From Polytolypa hystricis UAMH7299 (taxonomy: Eukaryota > Ascomycota > Eurotiomycetes > Onygenales), in assembly GCA_002573605.1 (NCBI GenBank), contig PDNA01000019.1:186001-250000 (forward strand): 64,000 nt of DNA, read 5' to 3'. Under the pieces are notes generated by a model. That model searched no databases. It had not been told where the DNA came from and saw nothing but the letters and a program-made list of their open reading frames with translations. Both the position numbers and the translations under genes were made by a program. Below, piece by piece: positions 1 through 13,487 of this stretch; positions within the stretch are counted from its first letter, which is position 1; each line of letters opens with the position of its first letter.

Positions 1-148
1 GCGCCGCCCCCGGCCCCGGGCCCCTTTTGCATCCTTGCGCAGAGCTGAAATCTTTTGCTCATACCCTCGATAGGGGGCTCATCAAATATCACAAGCAAAC
101 TAAGATATGAAAAGAAAAAAAGCTAACCATACTATTTCTCCCTTCCAG

Positions 149-265
149 CGCGGCGGTCAAGGAAACGTACATCACGAATCCGATGGACAGGAGAAGAAAA
201 AGAAGACCGTTGCAGTAGAGGGCTTGGCTGATAAACTGAAGAACAAGCTCTTTGGTCGGAAGTAA
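149..265 (+). CDS. C-terminal exon of an unidentified protein (5' part outside window)
   Basis: The exon opens after a good acceptor (pyrimidine run ending in ccttccag at 141-148) with a CTAAC-type branch site (gctaac, about 121-126). It reads 38 codons to TAA at 263-265. The product is very polar: a Gly/His/Gln start, a Lys run, then a short amphipathic tail ending in LKNKLFGRK. No GT dinucleotide occurs between base 1 and the acceptor, so the donor must lie left of the window or be non-canonical. The family is not recognised. It lies tail-to-tail with the msb1-like gene at 1741-5199. Confidence 0.5.
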   Translation, partial: RGGQGNVHHESDGQEKKKKTVAVEGLADKLKNKLFGRK

Positions 266-1740
266 AAGACACACAAACGCGATGGTGCTCTCCTTATCGG
301 GCGAGTGCTCGCCTTTTTTGCTATGCGTTTATTCCCTCCATTTTGCATGAATAGGAATAATAGGTAGTGGTGGGATTTTGTGGGGGGGTGGGGGTTTTCG
401 TTCTGAGCATGCCTTTATACTTTTGAATTCCGTTGTGATTTTTGGATTTTCCATCGATTGATTTGTTCTCTCAGGCCCCTCCTAGCCCAGGCAGTTCATT
501 TTGTTCCATACCCGAAGGATTAGTTTGTTTACCAGTCAACAATGTCATCCGTGTTTATCCCCCTTTGAACAGCCTATTCTATAGAGTAACTGAGATGGGG
601 ACGCGGGGAAGCCCGAGGGGTGCCCCAACAGCAGAGAGCGAAAAGAAGAAATATGCAAGCACCATAATCATGAATGTTTAGCCAGGGAGCTTCAAAAAAA
701 ATTTCACTTGATTCGATCGATGGATATCTAACTAAACTAAACAAAAAAAAGCGAGTAAACAAAAAAAGGAAATTTAAATAAATAAACAAAAACTCAGGAG
801 CGAGGAGTGTGCAATGTCGGCCTGAACAATAGAGGGAGAGAGTGTGTTATGAGGCGGGAAAAAGCCGTCTCACATTGCAAAAAGTCGAAGGGAGGATCAA
901 ACAAAAAGAAGAGATTAGTTTAAACATCAAGACTAATCAAATTTGTGGCGGGCACACGCAAAGACGTCCTCCGTGATTAGAGAGAGAGAGGGAGGGAGAG
1001 AGAAAGATAGGAAGAAGATATTGTCAAGATAATACATTGATCCTCCGACCGGGGGAAATAAGAAAGCGAAGAAAAGGGTTCAAAAAGCGGAGGACTATTG
1101 GAAAAAATTGGGGGAGATATAAATCGCGAAGTGAAAACTGACCCAAGCATTAAAGACGTGGACGCACACACCAGGAGAGGTTTGGACGACCAGAATAATA
1201 GGGCGAGCAAGGTCTCGGTCCATTTTTTCCTTGTTGGATTTCTGGTCACTCCTCGCTGGCCATGTGCGGGACCCGTACGTCGATAGTGCTCGCTCTCCTC
1301 GCCCAATTCCCGTCAGTAGGAATTGGCAACGCGAAGAGCTGAGGGGAAAAAGATATTAAGCCGACAAGACAGCTAACGATAGGGTTCAAAAGCAGAGAGC
1401 TAAAATGGTATATGACATAAAAGAAGAAGACAACTCAACTCAGGCTATCTGTCAGGCATGGATACTATCAAAAAAATCAAAGTATCAGAGAACACAGAGG
1501 TTGAGCTAAAAATAAGAAAAAAAGCTCTTCAGACAAACGAGATGGTCCAAGGTGGTCGGCAGCAGTTGGTATCTGTTTAAGAAAAGGGAAAAAAAGGGGA
1601 AAAGGAGATTGCAATAACGAAGACCGTAAATACGTTGGAATAAAAGGGAGAACCTAGGCGTGATTGAAATCGCGACCATCAAGGTTAAGACTGCCAGGAA
1701 CCAAAGAGACCGTGTGAGAGTGAATACTCTAACAGCGCAA
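266..1740. other. Convergent intergenic region, no gene seen
   Basis: This gap lies between two 3' ends. It holds A/T-rich 3'-UTR-like sequence (for example aataaataaac near 778-790) and a GA-rich purine tract at about 978-1010. The short open frames here are low-complexity and match no family I know. Confidence 0.6.
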
Positions 1741-4700
1741 TTAGCGGGCAGCCTCCATGTTGCCAGTCAGCTCAGCGACACGGGCCTTGATACGCGCGAC
1801 TCGAGATTCAATTGCTAAGGGCAGATTGTCAGCTATTGCATACGATCCACCAATGGGGCGGGTCGACTTACTCTCCTCCCCGCTAGTATCTCCCTCATCT
1901 GACTTCTCTGTCGGGCCATTGCTTACAGGGGCATCATCCTGACGGCCGGCCCTTTCTGCAGCATTCTTTCGAATCTGCGCCCAACGGTCTTGAACTGGTG
2001 CTTCAGAGTCATCTGCTGCGACAGTGTTCTTGAATCCGTTGGTTGAGTTGGTTTCTGTCTCGGCAGATTGGGGTGCTGCAGCGGTGTGCTCTGGGGATGT
2101 CTCCTTGGTCGGGGTGTCCTCAGGGACGAAGGCTGGTTGATCGACGAACGGGCTCTGGTGGTCAAAGTTTGAAAATTCACGGTCAGCCTGAGCACGCTCG
2201 TTGGTGTCAACTCGGGAAAGCGCGTCATATTCGGCATCCTTGCGAGTATATGGAGGTCCATCGTAATTTGGTTCAGCAGGAGCAGGTTGGCTCACTGGCT
2301 CCGGAGTCGGGTTGCGATCCTGGGCCACGGAAGGCGTGACTTGTTTTGGCTGCGCAGCAGCGGCCTCTTGAGCTTTCTTCTTCACTAGAACAGAAAGTCG
2401 ATGTGAAGTAGAATTTGGTGTGGAGGGGGCAGTCGCTGTCTGCGTTTGGGTAGTTCGGCCCTCCAAAGCAGCTCTCGCAGCAGCAACAGCAGACGTAGGG
2501 TCCGCTCCAGTAGACTTGGATGCTGGTTCAGCCTTCTTCCGTCCAAACATGCCCTTGAGCCCCGAATTTCCAGGCTTCTTCTTGAGTTTCTTGGGATCCT
2601 CACTAGCCTCGAAGGATTTCTTAGGAGAGGTCTGGGTAGTTGGCTGAGGCTTGGGGTCAGCTGGCTTTGAATCAGCTGGCTTCCTAAGGCTTGCGCTAGG
2701 GGCTGGCTTTCGGTCTGCTTCAGACTTCTCAGGAGGCGCTGGTGGCTCGTCTTGGATGGCTACGGGAGCCTCTGTCTCCTTTGGCGGAGTGGTAGGGGCA
2801 TCGTCTTTGGCTGGAGTAGCTGGAGTGCCTTCTGTGCTGGCTGGGCGTCCATTGGTTGGCAAGATTAATGTCTCCGCGGGGGCGCCTGTTCCTGCCATAC
2901 TGTTCCCAAGATAAGCAGCCCGAACGGTGTTCTTGTCATAATTACTAGCCCACTTCAACGCCTGAGAAGCTTCCGACATGACAAGAGGTTGCATAGAGAG
3001 AACAGAATTGGTCTTTGCGGGTGTCCCATCTTCAGTTCGAGCTCGACGGTTGGTCGCTTGTTCCTGCTCTTCTCTATGCTTCCTTTGCAAGGCGGCAGCG
3101 GCGGCCTGAATCCTAGCATGTTGATCTGGACCAATGCTTGTCTTACTCAGCGGAGCTCCAGAGTTAGTGCTCTGGTATGGCTTATTGCGGGTCGCAGATT
3201 CTATCTTCTTTGCAGAAGACTTTCGTCGCGTCAATCGGCCTCTCTTGGTTTTGAAGCCAAAGAAAGATTTCTTCTCCGCAATGTAAGCGCCTGCTTCAGG
3301 CTCAGGGGCGGCACCCTTGACCTGCTCTTCGAGAATAAGCCACTTTCCGCCTGTAATAATAGTTTCGAGCAAAGCGCAGCGCCCGAAGACTGCCTTGCGC
3401 GCGGGCGACTCTTCACCAGACAAGCTACTGATCCAAACCCACCAAAACGAGTCATCGAGGTCGAGGGTGGTGATACTTGCTAGTTCGCCAGGTTCGAGGA
3501 CTGACTCAGTATCAAACGAACGCTTATGGGACTGCGAACTCTGTCCTCGCACAGTTTGAATGGGCGGAAGGACTTTGTCGGGAGGAAGGAGGAACGGTGG
3601 ACGACTTTTAGCCTCAGCCTCGTCAGCAAATCCAGACGACAAGAAATCTGCCCAAGAAGGGGTAGTTGGTCGGCCAAGATCAGCAGTGCGAGATTGAGGA
3701 GCCGACCTCAGAGAAAGTGGCCCGGAACTTCTCCCAAATTGAGCCCCATCTACATCGTCATCACCTTCCGATTCTTCGATCGTATCACTAAACCCAATAT
3801 CTTCGAATCGTGACCAAGATGCATCTCGCAGGCTCGTTGAGACCTTGGACGAGGATACTGCAGACTGGTTCGTTGAAGAAATGCTTCGCAACACTCTGTG
3901 ACATTCTTCGGTTAAAGCTCGAACAGGATCGTCATAGTTGGAGAACTTCTGTAAAGCGTAGTCACTGTCCCGGTATTGGAAGTTCTTCGCCCGTCGTAGC
4001 AGGGCAAAAGGCGTCGGTGAAACGGTGTCGACGATCATGATCACTTTGGTAGTTTTGAGTTGCAAGAGTGTGGGCGTTTCTGGGGGGTATTCAGTTGCTT
4101 GGACAAGTGTCTGCAGGGAGATCGGAAGCGTGGCTATGCCATTGGTCCCGCGTAGAGAATCAGGAGATAAAGAACGAAGATAAGCAAAAAATAGATGGCT
4201 CGTCGCATCGGCAGCACTACGTGGACATGTTCAGAGTAAGGCACGCTGATGAATAGGGTGAGAAGGGGGGGTTGTATCTTACGTTGCCCAGTTCTTATAT
4301 CCCGCCTCAAAGCCATTGCCAGTGTCAGAATGTTCAAACGCCCACCAACCAGCGTATCTCGAAAGCTTGCGACCGCCCAGGCCATTTGATTTTCCATGGG
4401 CCGCAAGAGCAGCCATCAGGTCGAAGAAATCAAATATAATCCTAGTCCGCGCATCGGACTCGACACTCAGAGGAATGAATGTCGAAAACGCATCGCGAGC
4501 CAGCTGAGAATCTACGGGACGTTAGTAACTGCGAGAGTCTCTATCCATGGGCACAAAATAGGCATATCGACCTTGTTCACCAACTTTGAAGAGCTCATAG
4601 GCCTCCCAAGTTACGACACCACCAGGAAGCCTGCTCCAACACCATTTGATCACACTGCAAAGGACCTATAAACACGTAGAAATGGGAGAATCAGTTCTAT

Positions 4701-5199
4701 TCTTGTGTGTGGCATAGAGACAGAGGCTGAGGCGACACACCATTGGTTCCGTAAGTCGCAATTCTCGTAGAAGAGCCTCTCCCTGGACGGGTGCATCTTT
4801 GCCAGGCGGTGGGGTAAAATAGTTACGGATAAAAGTGCGCGCTGCACTTGGATCTGAACGGGGGCGAAATGGAAGGAGGAGGAAAGGGATATCCAGTCCT
4901 AAGTGGGAATATATCTGATGAGTATACGAGACCAAACAGAATCTGGGTGACCGTGACTTCCAAAGAGCGCTCACAGTCCCGGCAGTTCAGACAGGAGAGT
5001 AGATAAACAGACCTCTTGCTTTTAACTCGATTGTGCATCCATGAATCAGTTCCTGCACCTCGTCGGGGTTAACTTCAGTGCGTGCCCAAGCATCCGTCCA
5101 TTTGGGTTTTGGAGGTGAAGTCTCAAGGCCATTTTGTTTCGCTTGTTTCTTCGAACCGCTTCCGTCTTTGCTGCGGAAAACCCGCGAAAAGAACGACAT
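1741..5199 (-). CDS. msb1: Msb1/Mug8-domain (DUF1708) morphogenesis protein
   Basis: Five exons join in frame on the minus strand: 5199-5013, 4898-4741, 4665-4572, 4511-4283 and 4216-1741 (1047 aa). The N-terminal third (exons 1-4 and the start of exon 5) carries the conserved Msb1/Mug8 signature: start MSFFSRVF, then DIPFLLLPFRP, CSVIKWCWSRLPGGVV, SRYAGWWAFEH, and in exon 5 VDTVSPTPFALLRRAKNF. The C-terminal half is disordered, rich in Pro, Ala, Thr, Lys and Glu, with many SPKK-like stretches. In yeasts this family works with Cdc42/Rho signalling and septins in polarised growth at bud sites or hyphal tips; that role is inferred here. The start at 5199 was preferred to an ATG six codons upstream because family members begin MSFF or MPFF. 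The minus-strand leader is pyrimidine-rich. Confidence 0.9.
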
Positions 5200-8100
5200 T
5201 TTGAAAAGGGCCAGCAAAGGATAAGGGGCCAGGGTAAAGCAGTATCACGGGAGCGAATCGACGATGAGCATCTGGAGATCCAACTCCTGCGTCAAGAGAG
5301 GTGCCTCGCGGTATTCTGGTCAATCCCGAAGCGTTGCAGCCTGCCGTAGGCCTAGAGTTTTGAAACCGTCGGATAGCTATCAAGTAATATTAGGGTGACG
5401 AAGCGTATTTCCAGCGAAGGGATGAGCAAATGCACGGATGATTCCAGGAACTAGAAATACAACACAGGATCGCGTCAGCAAAGGAAGAAACATAGCGGGG
5501 CCTCCCGCGATGAGTGTATGGCCAGAAAATTTCCCAGGGCGCAAGATATAGGTGCAAAGAAATCTAAGAAAGGATCTAGCAAGGCAAGTTGACGGGCGTT
5601 GGGCATGAAATAGGTTCAGGGGGAAACCGGACGATACAAGTGGTAGGCGATTGTGTTGTAGCTGGTGGTACCAAGAAATGTACCGAGAAGGGCGGGAGCT
5701 GGGAAAGAAAGATGCGGGAAGTTACCTAAACAACCACCAACAGCAGTCAGTATATCAATAGAGAAATAACACACAAAGGGCGGGAGGTGGATCTATTTGC
5801 CTTACCTAAGAGTTGACGGAAGAATCAGAGCAAGATTGGCGTGGCAGCAAGGTCGCCAGAGAACCCAGGCAGTAGCAGTTTCAAAAGATCTTAAGTAATA
5901 AAAGTGGTAAGGGGGGTGGAGTGAAGGGAGCGACAGGAAGCGAAAGAATAACTAGGTGCAGTAGGGATAGAGACTAGATCAAAAGGTATCAATGACTCAA
6001 AGGAATGTGTGATAGGGTCTCAGAAACAGTCCAGTGAAGAGACTGGATGACCATTGATGTTGGAAGAGAATGGCATGGGGGAGGGAAAGGAAGAAGGAAA
6101 AAAAATAATGAAAAAAGGAGACAACGCTGAGATGACGGCGTTTCAGAGGAAACACGTAGGAGAGTGATGGAGGAGCTGGTCAGGCGGCTTGGCTATTCTA
6201 GCTGGCTTTTCAGGGGTTCCCGACCCAAAGTCGACCACTCTCGTCCCAGGAACAACAACTCTCATTGGCTACGTTTGGTGTGAATTCGATTTTGCTTTTT
6301 TACGCATCTTGTCCGTTCTTCCAGTCTTTCTAGATGCCGTGCTCCATTGCATTGCTCCAAGCAGTGACCAGCACAGACATCATTGTATTTGGAACAGTGA
6401 CTATGGCTGTGAAATGACAGGGACGCAGCAGGAGGCCTTGCCTATTCCTCCTGCTAGCCTGGTACCCATGGATTGCTTGTCCCATGCTTCTCATGCACTA
6501 ACTATGTAATTAAATTTAGGCTGCATCGTCGCATTGACCACTGATCACAACCCTATCACCGTGAGCCCAAAGCTTCGTCCACCACTTTTTCCAAAAGAAC
6601 CCTAGGCTCCTGAGCAAGAAACTGCAAGTGCAATGCCCAGAAAGTACGGACTGTATGGAATACCTCATCGTTATCTTTTTGCAAGGATGGGTGGGATCTG
6701 TCAGTGCGCTAATCGTGTCACAGATCTTATTCTGCCTGGCAGTGCCTGGCCCATTCTTGCATTCTCGAATTAGTTACTTTTGCCCCATCCTCTCCAGAAA
6801 AAGAAAAAAAAAAGAAAAAATCCTTGATGGCTGGAGCCAGAACTTTACCGACCGCTTGCTCCACACAGTCCACACACAAACTCTTGACACAGCATTATTT
6901 ATTGAAGCAGTCGACGCGCTCTTCTCTTTCTCTTCCGCTGATCCCTTATATCATTGGAAAACCTACCTAGATGAGAGAGTCGTGTGTGGTTATTGCAATT
7001 GGGATCGATCTCAACCGTCCTACTGGGCGACTGCAGCGCTTGACCCAACAATCGAACCATGGGACCCGCTGTGCCCTTAACTGCGGTCTCACAGACAACC
7101 AACGAAAATCGATCCCGCTAATGGACTGTGCGCACTTGACTAGGTTAACCTGGATTCATAGCTCGTCTGTTTACTTTGGCGATGCATTCGATGGGGAACA
7201 CAAGGATTCAGAGGGACTCACATCATGACCACTTTGGGCGACATGGAAGGACTGGTCAAACTTGGTCCACACCAGCAATTTACACACTCTTTTTCTGTAT
7301 ATATATGTGCCTTGAAAGCCCCTACTCGCTTGTGAAGAGGTCCCATTTCACAGTGACCTTAACCAACACTTCCTATCCCAGGGTGGTCGATTTTCTTGGA
7401 CTCCGTTACAAAACCGCTCAGGACAGCGCACTCAACCTTATCGCTCAAGACATATAAGACAAGGTAATCACTCGTCCTGCTCGATCTCTACGTCTGAAAC
7501 ACATCGTCGCAAAGAATAACAGCGACACAGAATTGCGCATTATATCGACTAGGCACTATCCTCTTTTCATCACGCAACATTATTCGATTCCCTGAAGGTG
7601 ACCAAGTCAAAGTCTCAGATAAACCACATCGACTGGTGAGTCTTATATACTTACACCAACCCAACAGAGGCATACCAATTGTTCCAACGCTGTGAAGCTT
7701 GTTTACCGGTCTTCATCGTCTCTGGTGCTATCGTCATCGGCAAACCCACGACATCTGCGCGCAATCCTTGTCTTGGATCTTGCGCCTCACCGCCTCAACC
7801 GGTGTTACTTAGGTTGTCATGATAGGGCGTCTCCCCGAAATCTCCCAGGGGAGGCTTCTTGTGCTCAGGTAATGGCCACAATTCTCCATCTGAGACTTTG
7901 TTTAGGGTGGTGTGAGCCAGCTACCGTGTGTAGCCTGCTCATTTCACCGATATAGCTACGGTATAATCTGCCAGCTTCGCGGCAACTACAGTGCTCAAGT
8001 CCTCAAACTACCAGCAGGAAGACGATCATAGCCTTGCCAATCTCCGCGATCTTACCCCACTCTCCCAACTTTATTATCTTTATTGCATCGCTCAAGAAGG

Positions 8101-9675
8101 GAGTCCCCGGCGACGAAGGTATCGTTCGATGCACTTTGTACGACCAAGCGTGAGCTTTGGAACCTCCACCTTAGCTTGATTTTTCTACTCTAGGCACGTT
8201 CTACTCTGGGCACAACAGCGGTCACCGCCTTTGCTTGCCTTTCTACACCCCTCACAATTTGTCTGTGCACAGCTTTGTTGCACAACTATGTCAGTCGTAG
8301 AACGCCCGGGCTCTTCAATTCCCGAGAACTGAGGCCAACTTTGGATAGCTTCATAATCACGGCGGCCAGCGATTGCTAAAAACATAAATTTCACCTGCGG
8401 AGTTACCAAGCTAATCCCATCTTCAGGAAAACCTTTTTACCTCAGGCGGGGTGAGGTCCCCTATACCAGGCTTTGGTCCCATTGCAGCTCCGTTTCCCAA
8501 CAAGCAACTATCCCAGCCCTCAAGGTTCATATCCTTCTTCCAAAATATTGTTCTGTTCGCCGCTTATCTAGTGGCTGTTGCGGAGACGCCTTCCTCATCT
8601 GGCTGCTCAACTTCCTTTACGATTCTTAAGGATACAATAGATCCATGGCTTGCACATCCTGAGTGCAATATCTTGTTTGGGAGTTGCCTGGTTCTTAAAG
8701 TAAGTTCTTTTAGAATACTATCTGTCAGGGCCATGTTCAATATCAGCTGGCAGGTGGTTAAACTCGATCATCCTGAGGTTTATATAGAGTTTGTGTTTAT
8801 ATCAGCACTGTCTACATTCTAGATTGCAAGGTTGGTGCTCATAAAACAGCCGGGCCATTGCTACAGTCTCAAAAATCGCACATACTGCCCGGACCCATTT
8901 ACATCATCATTTCCGCGCTTTGCCTCATTTATACAGGTTTAGCGTAGGAGAATTTGCATACCCTAGTCAAATTACCCTATATACCTTCTTGTAATTTGCA
9001 CAGGTGAGCGTAATTATCATTTCCATCTCAAAGGCTTAACTAAGTCGTTCAATAAATATGCTCGGTTTGTAGGACTATTAGAGCAGCAGTTACTAGTAAG
9101 AGAATTTGCATAACGTAATTATCTCCCAATGCAGATATGTATACTCCGTTTCCTTGATATATATTCTCGAAAATCGCGATAGGTTATACGAGCCAAGTCC
9201 TTCCTTTCCCCGCGGAGGCTGCTTGCTTATAGATAAATGGCTAAGCTGAAATAGTAACAGCCTGGGGTGCTTGTCACACATACTTTCTACACGGTGGCCT
9301 ATCAAATCCCTGACCCCCAGAGTTAAAGGTATTTCGACAAATCGAGCGGCGACCTCCAGCTCAAGGTCAGATTCTGGTTCCGTCCGTGAACTCTGATGTC
9401 CATCGCATGCCTCTCATTGCGGATATACATGTTTTCTCTTTTGACGTTTCATGTTCCCTGCCAATAGTTGTCCAAGGAAGAGTGCTGCGGGGAGAAGTAG
9501 CGCTGCGAAGACTGCAAAAGCACGTCAAATCCTCCGGCCTACCCTGCAGGTGCGCCATGAGCTTGACGGCTCCCAACGCGCTCTGGCTACTACACGGAAT
9601 TGCCCAGTCGCATTGCCCGTCTCCTTGACCCGAGAGCGGCTATTCTTAGTGACTATCTTAGATCCCCGTTGAGCC
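5200..9675. other. 4.5 kb divergent intergenic region
   Basis: This separates the msb1-like start (5199, minus) from the Zn2Cys6 factor start (9676, plus). The part at 5200-6150 is purine-rich on the plus strand, so it is a pyrimidine-rich leader or promoter for msb1. From 6200 to 9670 the composition is mixed with many stops in all frames. The longest frames (6628-7080 and 8451-8822) resemble no protein family. I see no tRNA and no obvious repeat. Confidence 0.5.
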
Positions 9676-12466
9676 ATGTCAGACACTCTCGATGTACCAC
9701 CACCAGCGCCGCCAAGGTCTCAACCACCAGCTAGCCGACGAAGGGACAAACCACAGCTGTCATGCATGCTGTGCAGACAAAAAAAGTATATATTTGGATG
9801 ACTCAACTTCTTCCTCCCCTCAACGTTCCTCTCCAAAACGCGTCGACGTTCATCGTTTTTAGTGGCTGCGTTGACATGTACATTTGATTTAGATTGAGAT
9901 GCAATCGGACCCAGCCCTGCGCGAATTGCGCGAAGAGAGGGCAAAACTGTGTCTATGCTCGTTCACCAACCCCAATAATTAGGGAGCCCACAGCGGTTCG
10001 GGCCTCCTCGCATGATCTCAGTAGTCTACATGATAGAATCCATCATTTGGAAGAGATGGTCATTGCCCTTGTGAACAACAAAGCAGATACGACTGGCTCA
10101 ACGCCGAGCAACACTGCTAACTCTCCAGAGGTATTATCTGTGCCATCGCAATTAGGAGATTCCGCTGGGCGGCTGAGTGTTGATGAGGATGGTACCAACT
10201 ATGTTGGCAGTTCCCATTGGAAGGCGATCATGAACGAGGTACTTACGCGAACGCCCCTCGGCGTACCATGGACATGTTGCTGACTCCACTGGTAGATCGC
10301 CGATGTTAAAGAGGACGTAAAGGGTTTGGATATATTGAAACAGACTGAACCTACAGACGACAGAGATTCGCTAGATCATGGCGTTGACTTGCTTCTCGGA
10401 GTAAACAAATATATCACCAAGCAGGAATTGCTAGCATCAATTCCACCTCGACATGTGGTGGATCGGTTAATCTCCCGATTCCACAATTCTATGGAAATGT
10501 CATCAAGTACGTCCTCTTGGCCCTGCTCCGTGACCCCGTTACATACTTATCACACCCATAGTGGCCATCCATACTCCGACCTTTTATAAAGAAGTGAGCC
10601 CTCACACTATGATAACCCGTCTAGTATCTATAGAACTAACTCTGTCTAAAGTATGAACAGTTTTGGAAGGACCCTCCATCCACCTCGATGATGTGGGTCA
10701 GCACTCTCTTCAGCATGATGTGCTTGTCAACGTACTTTCAACTTCTCGCCGGGACATATCCTGATCTGCCACAAAAGATCGAGCAAGATACCAAGTTCTA
10801 TCGACAAAGGAGTGCTCAGTGCTTGGCTTTTGGCAACTACACCAAACCGTCAGCACACACTTTACCTGCTCTCATGCTGTACTTTGCGACGGAGCATATC
10901 CGTCGTAACGATGCTGACTTTGGACTATCTATTCTTCTTGGGGTGCTTGTGCGTACAGCAATGCGTATGGGCTGTCACCGCGATGCATCCCATTATCCGC
11001 ACATCTCAGTTTTCGAGGGAGAGATGCGCCGGCGTATGTGGACTATCATTGTTCAGATTGACCTGCTTATATCCTTTCAGGTATATCCTCCCTCGTTCAA
11101 TTCACCCCATATATCTAGCGCAACTACTGACATATATTGGTTCTAGTTCGGCCTCCCGCGAGTCATTAATGAACAGCAAGCTGATTGCCAGCCTCCGCGA
11201 AACTTGCTAGATCAGGACTTTGACCCAGACACAAAGGAGCTACCACCAGCAAGACCCGACACCGAGGCTTCTCCAGCATCTTTTGCAATTACCCGGACCA
11301 ATCTGCTCCTGATGTTTGGGAAAATCATGGATATAGCCAACTCTACACATCAACCAGCCTATGACACAATCATGAAACTCGATCTCGAGCTTCACAGGCT
11401 TTTCGAGTCAGTACCATCACACTACAAAATGCTGGAGGGGGCCATGTCCGATATCCCACAATCCATCCCACGGCGATTGACCGTAGAGTCGATCTACCAG
11501 AAATCCCGCTGTGTACTGCACCGGAAGTATCTTACTCTTCCAGGTAGCCAGTACTCATACTCAAGAGATACCTGCGTATCTGCTGCAATGAACATGCTGG
11601 GACATCAGGCACTCATATACCGTGAATCCCAACCAGGTGGTAAATTACACTCTGGAAAATGGAAAATATCATCCTTCATACACCACGACTTCCTACTCGC
11701 GGCAATGATAGTTTGCGTTGACGTCGAGCGCGGCCTAAAGGAGGGTGACACGACAAGCCCTCAGGGGACGCCTGGTAGGAATTCAATCTGGACGCGGGAA
11801 GAGAAATTACAAGCCCTCAAGGACGCGTATAAAATTTGGAAGTCGTCAAAATTTATGTCGGGAGAGGCTGAGAAAGCCGCGAGAATATTGAACGTTGTTA
11901 TTGGGAAATGCGAACCTGCGTCGTCTATGCAGACGCAGGTGTCTGTGGATGATGAGCAGGAAGCAGGAAACCCCATGTCTGATCTCCCGATGCGGGAGGC
12001 TAGTGATCAGTACACGCAAATTGACGCTGGTTATTCACAATCGCAGAAGCCCTTTGCTGCTCCTGGTAAGCATAGTAATCCTCTATATTCCCCAAAGGGT
12101 AAACTGAGGAATCTAACTTTGGGCCAATAACAGATGCAGCAAACACACAGGGTAATTTCGAGACAGTCCCCACGATACCCGACCCTTCTGTTCAAATCGA
12201 GTACAATACTGCACTTGCCGTAGAAATGAGCCATATGCATTTCTGGCCTCCCTCTGCCCTAAATTCATCTGACCCGTTTATAGAAGTGCCAGGTCCTAGC
12301 ATCGACTGGGTACGTCTACAATAGAAAACCAAAAAGAAAGCGCCAATTGTACTTGCAGTATTTGTTTTGGCAATGGTTATTCATTGAGGGGGGAGGGGGA
12401 TATTCCGTTGACTTTGAGTATATAGGGACTCTTCGATCTCCATTTTTCTACTCCGACGCCAAATGA
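9676..12466 (+). CDS. Zn(II)2Cys6 fungal transcription factor
   Basis: Eight exons join in frame: 9676-9785, 9893-10238, 10296-10506, 10562-10593, 10652-11080, 11147-12065, 12134-12309 and 12359-12466 (776 aa). The binuclear zinc cluster is complete with Cys at residues 30, 33, 40, 46, 49 and 56 (C-x2-C-x6-C-x5-C-x2-C-x6-C). The first intron splits the cluster inside the KKLRC segment. A short coiled-coil linker (HDRIHHLEEMV) follows, then the fungal-specific regulatory domain (PF04082 type) across exons 3-6, with the MRMGCHRD and EMRRRMWTIIVQID motifs typical of that fold. The C-terminus is Ser/Gln-rich and acidic. It should act in the nucleus as a sequence-specific regulator; the target pathway cannot be read from context because no cluster genes adjoin it. 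The fourth exon is only 32 nt. Confidence 0.9.
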
Positions 12467-13402
12467 GACTCCTCCGGGCGACAATGATGGACTCAGTCGT
12501 TTTACTGGGCACCACCACCACACATAGCGAGATATCAGTTCCTTGGTCATGGGGGCCATGGGCCAATGGCAGGTGAGTTATCCAGTCCAGGCAAAATTTC
12601 TCGTCGAACAAGCATGTATTGACTCCCTATGTGTGGCGCGTAGGATCACTTCCAAACACATCTACTAGATATAGCGCCATAAGACGCTTCCACCAGCGCG
12701 AACTATAAAACTCGATGACTTCTATTCCGGGTGAGAACGTGCCTTTAGTTGAGGTTTTGAAGATCTTTCATATACGTGAGAGATATAAGTACTGAGATCT
12801 TGGTTTTCTTCTTTTTTTTCTTTTTTTCTTGTGATATGTACGAGTACTAATGATTCTCTACTATATATATATTGAATTTAATGTCTAGTAATTAGTAGTT
12901 GTGGCGATACTTAGTTTTGTGGATTTCCTATCTACCGAGGTACTTTGAAATATGTATATTTTTGTGGGCGGGGAGCCAATCCTTTTGACATTATTATTGC
13001 ATAGTAGACCGTCCGTCAGCGTATTGGGCTTGTATATTTCCCCCTAGTTGCTTCCCCAGTGGTTGAACTGATACACGCCCGGCGTATTTTGCGAAGCTAG
13101 GCGAAGGGGGGTACAATGATCCCCTAATGAAAAACACTTCGTTAGGAACGAGGGATTGGGAGGGCCATAGCATCCTCTACTCTTTCGTTACTGCGAAGAC
13201 GTGTGTACATATATTCCTAAAATCTATCCCACGTGGTGCGAACCCCGTTTGCCAATTGCAAAGAAAAATCATAAAACGATCCAGCCTGAGTAAAAACGAA
13301 AGATAAAAAAACTAGAGAGGAGGAGGAGGAGCGGGGAATGAAATCATGAGAATCTCCAGTTCAGAGCAACGCCAACCAAAAAAGAAAAAAGAAAGATATT
13401 AA
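12467..13402. other. Intergenic region 3' of the Zn2Cys6 factor
   Basis: This is A/T-rich 3' flank with a T-rich run near 12805-12830 and a GGAGGAGGAGGAG tract at about 13318-13330 just before the tRNA. No reading frame here looks coding. Confidence 0.5.
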
Positions 13403-13487
13403 AGTCCCGAACGCGATTCGAACGCGTGATCTTAAGATAATCAGCTACAAACTGCAATCTCACGCCTTACCGCTTGGCCACCGAGAC
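13403..13487 (-). tRNA. tRNA-Cys (GCA) with a ~13-nt intron
   Basis: The minus strand folds as a tRNA. The acceptor GTCTCGG pairs with TCGGGAC, allowing two G-T pairs. The D arm is GCC/GGC, and the T arm is ACGCG-TTCGAAT-CGCGT. The anticodon stem TGAGA pairs with TCTTA around a 20-nt loop starting TTGCA. A normal 7-nt loop plus a 13-nt intron 3' of the anticodon fits 85 nt in total, giving anticodon GCA (Cys). The discriminator base is T. No CCA is encoded, as expected in a nucleus. The isotype is less certain than the tRNA call itself. Confidence 0.8.

Noticed and set aside
6628..7080. Plus-strand open frame of 150 codons in the 4.5 kb gap
   Set aside because: The composition is irregular with no recognisable motif; it is isolated and has no plausible exon partners.
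8451..8822. Plus-strand open frame of 123 codons
   Set aside because: No family pattern; looks like chance in non-coding DNA.
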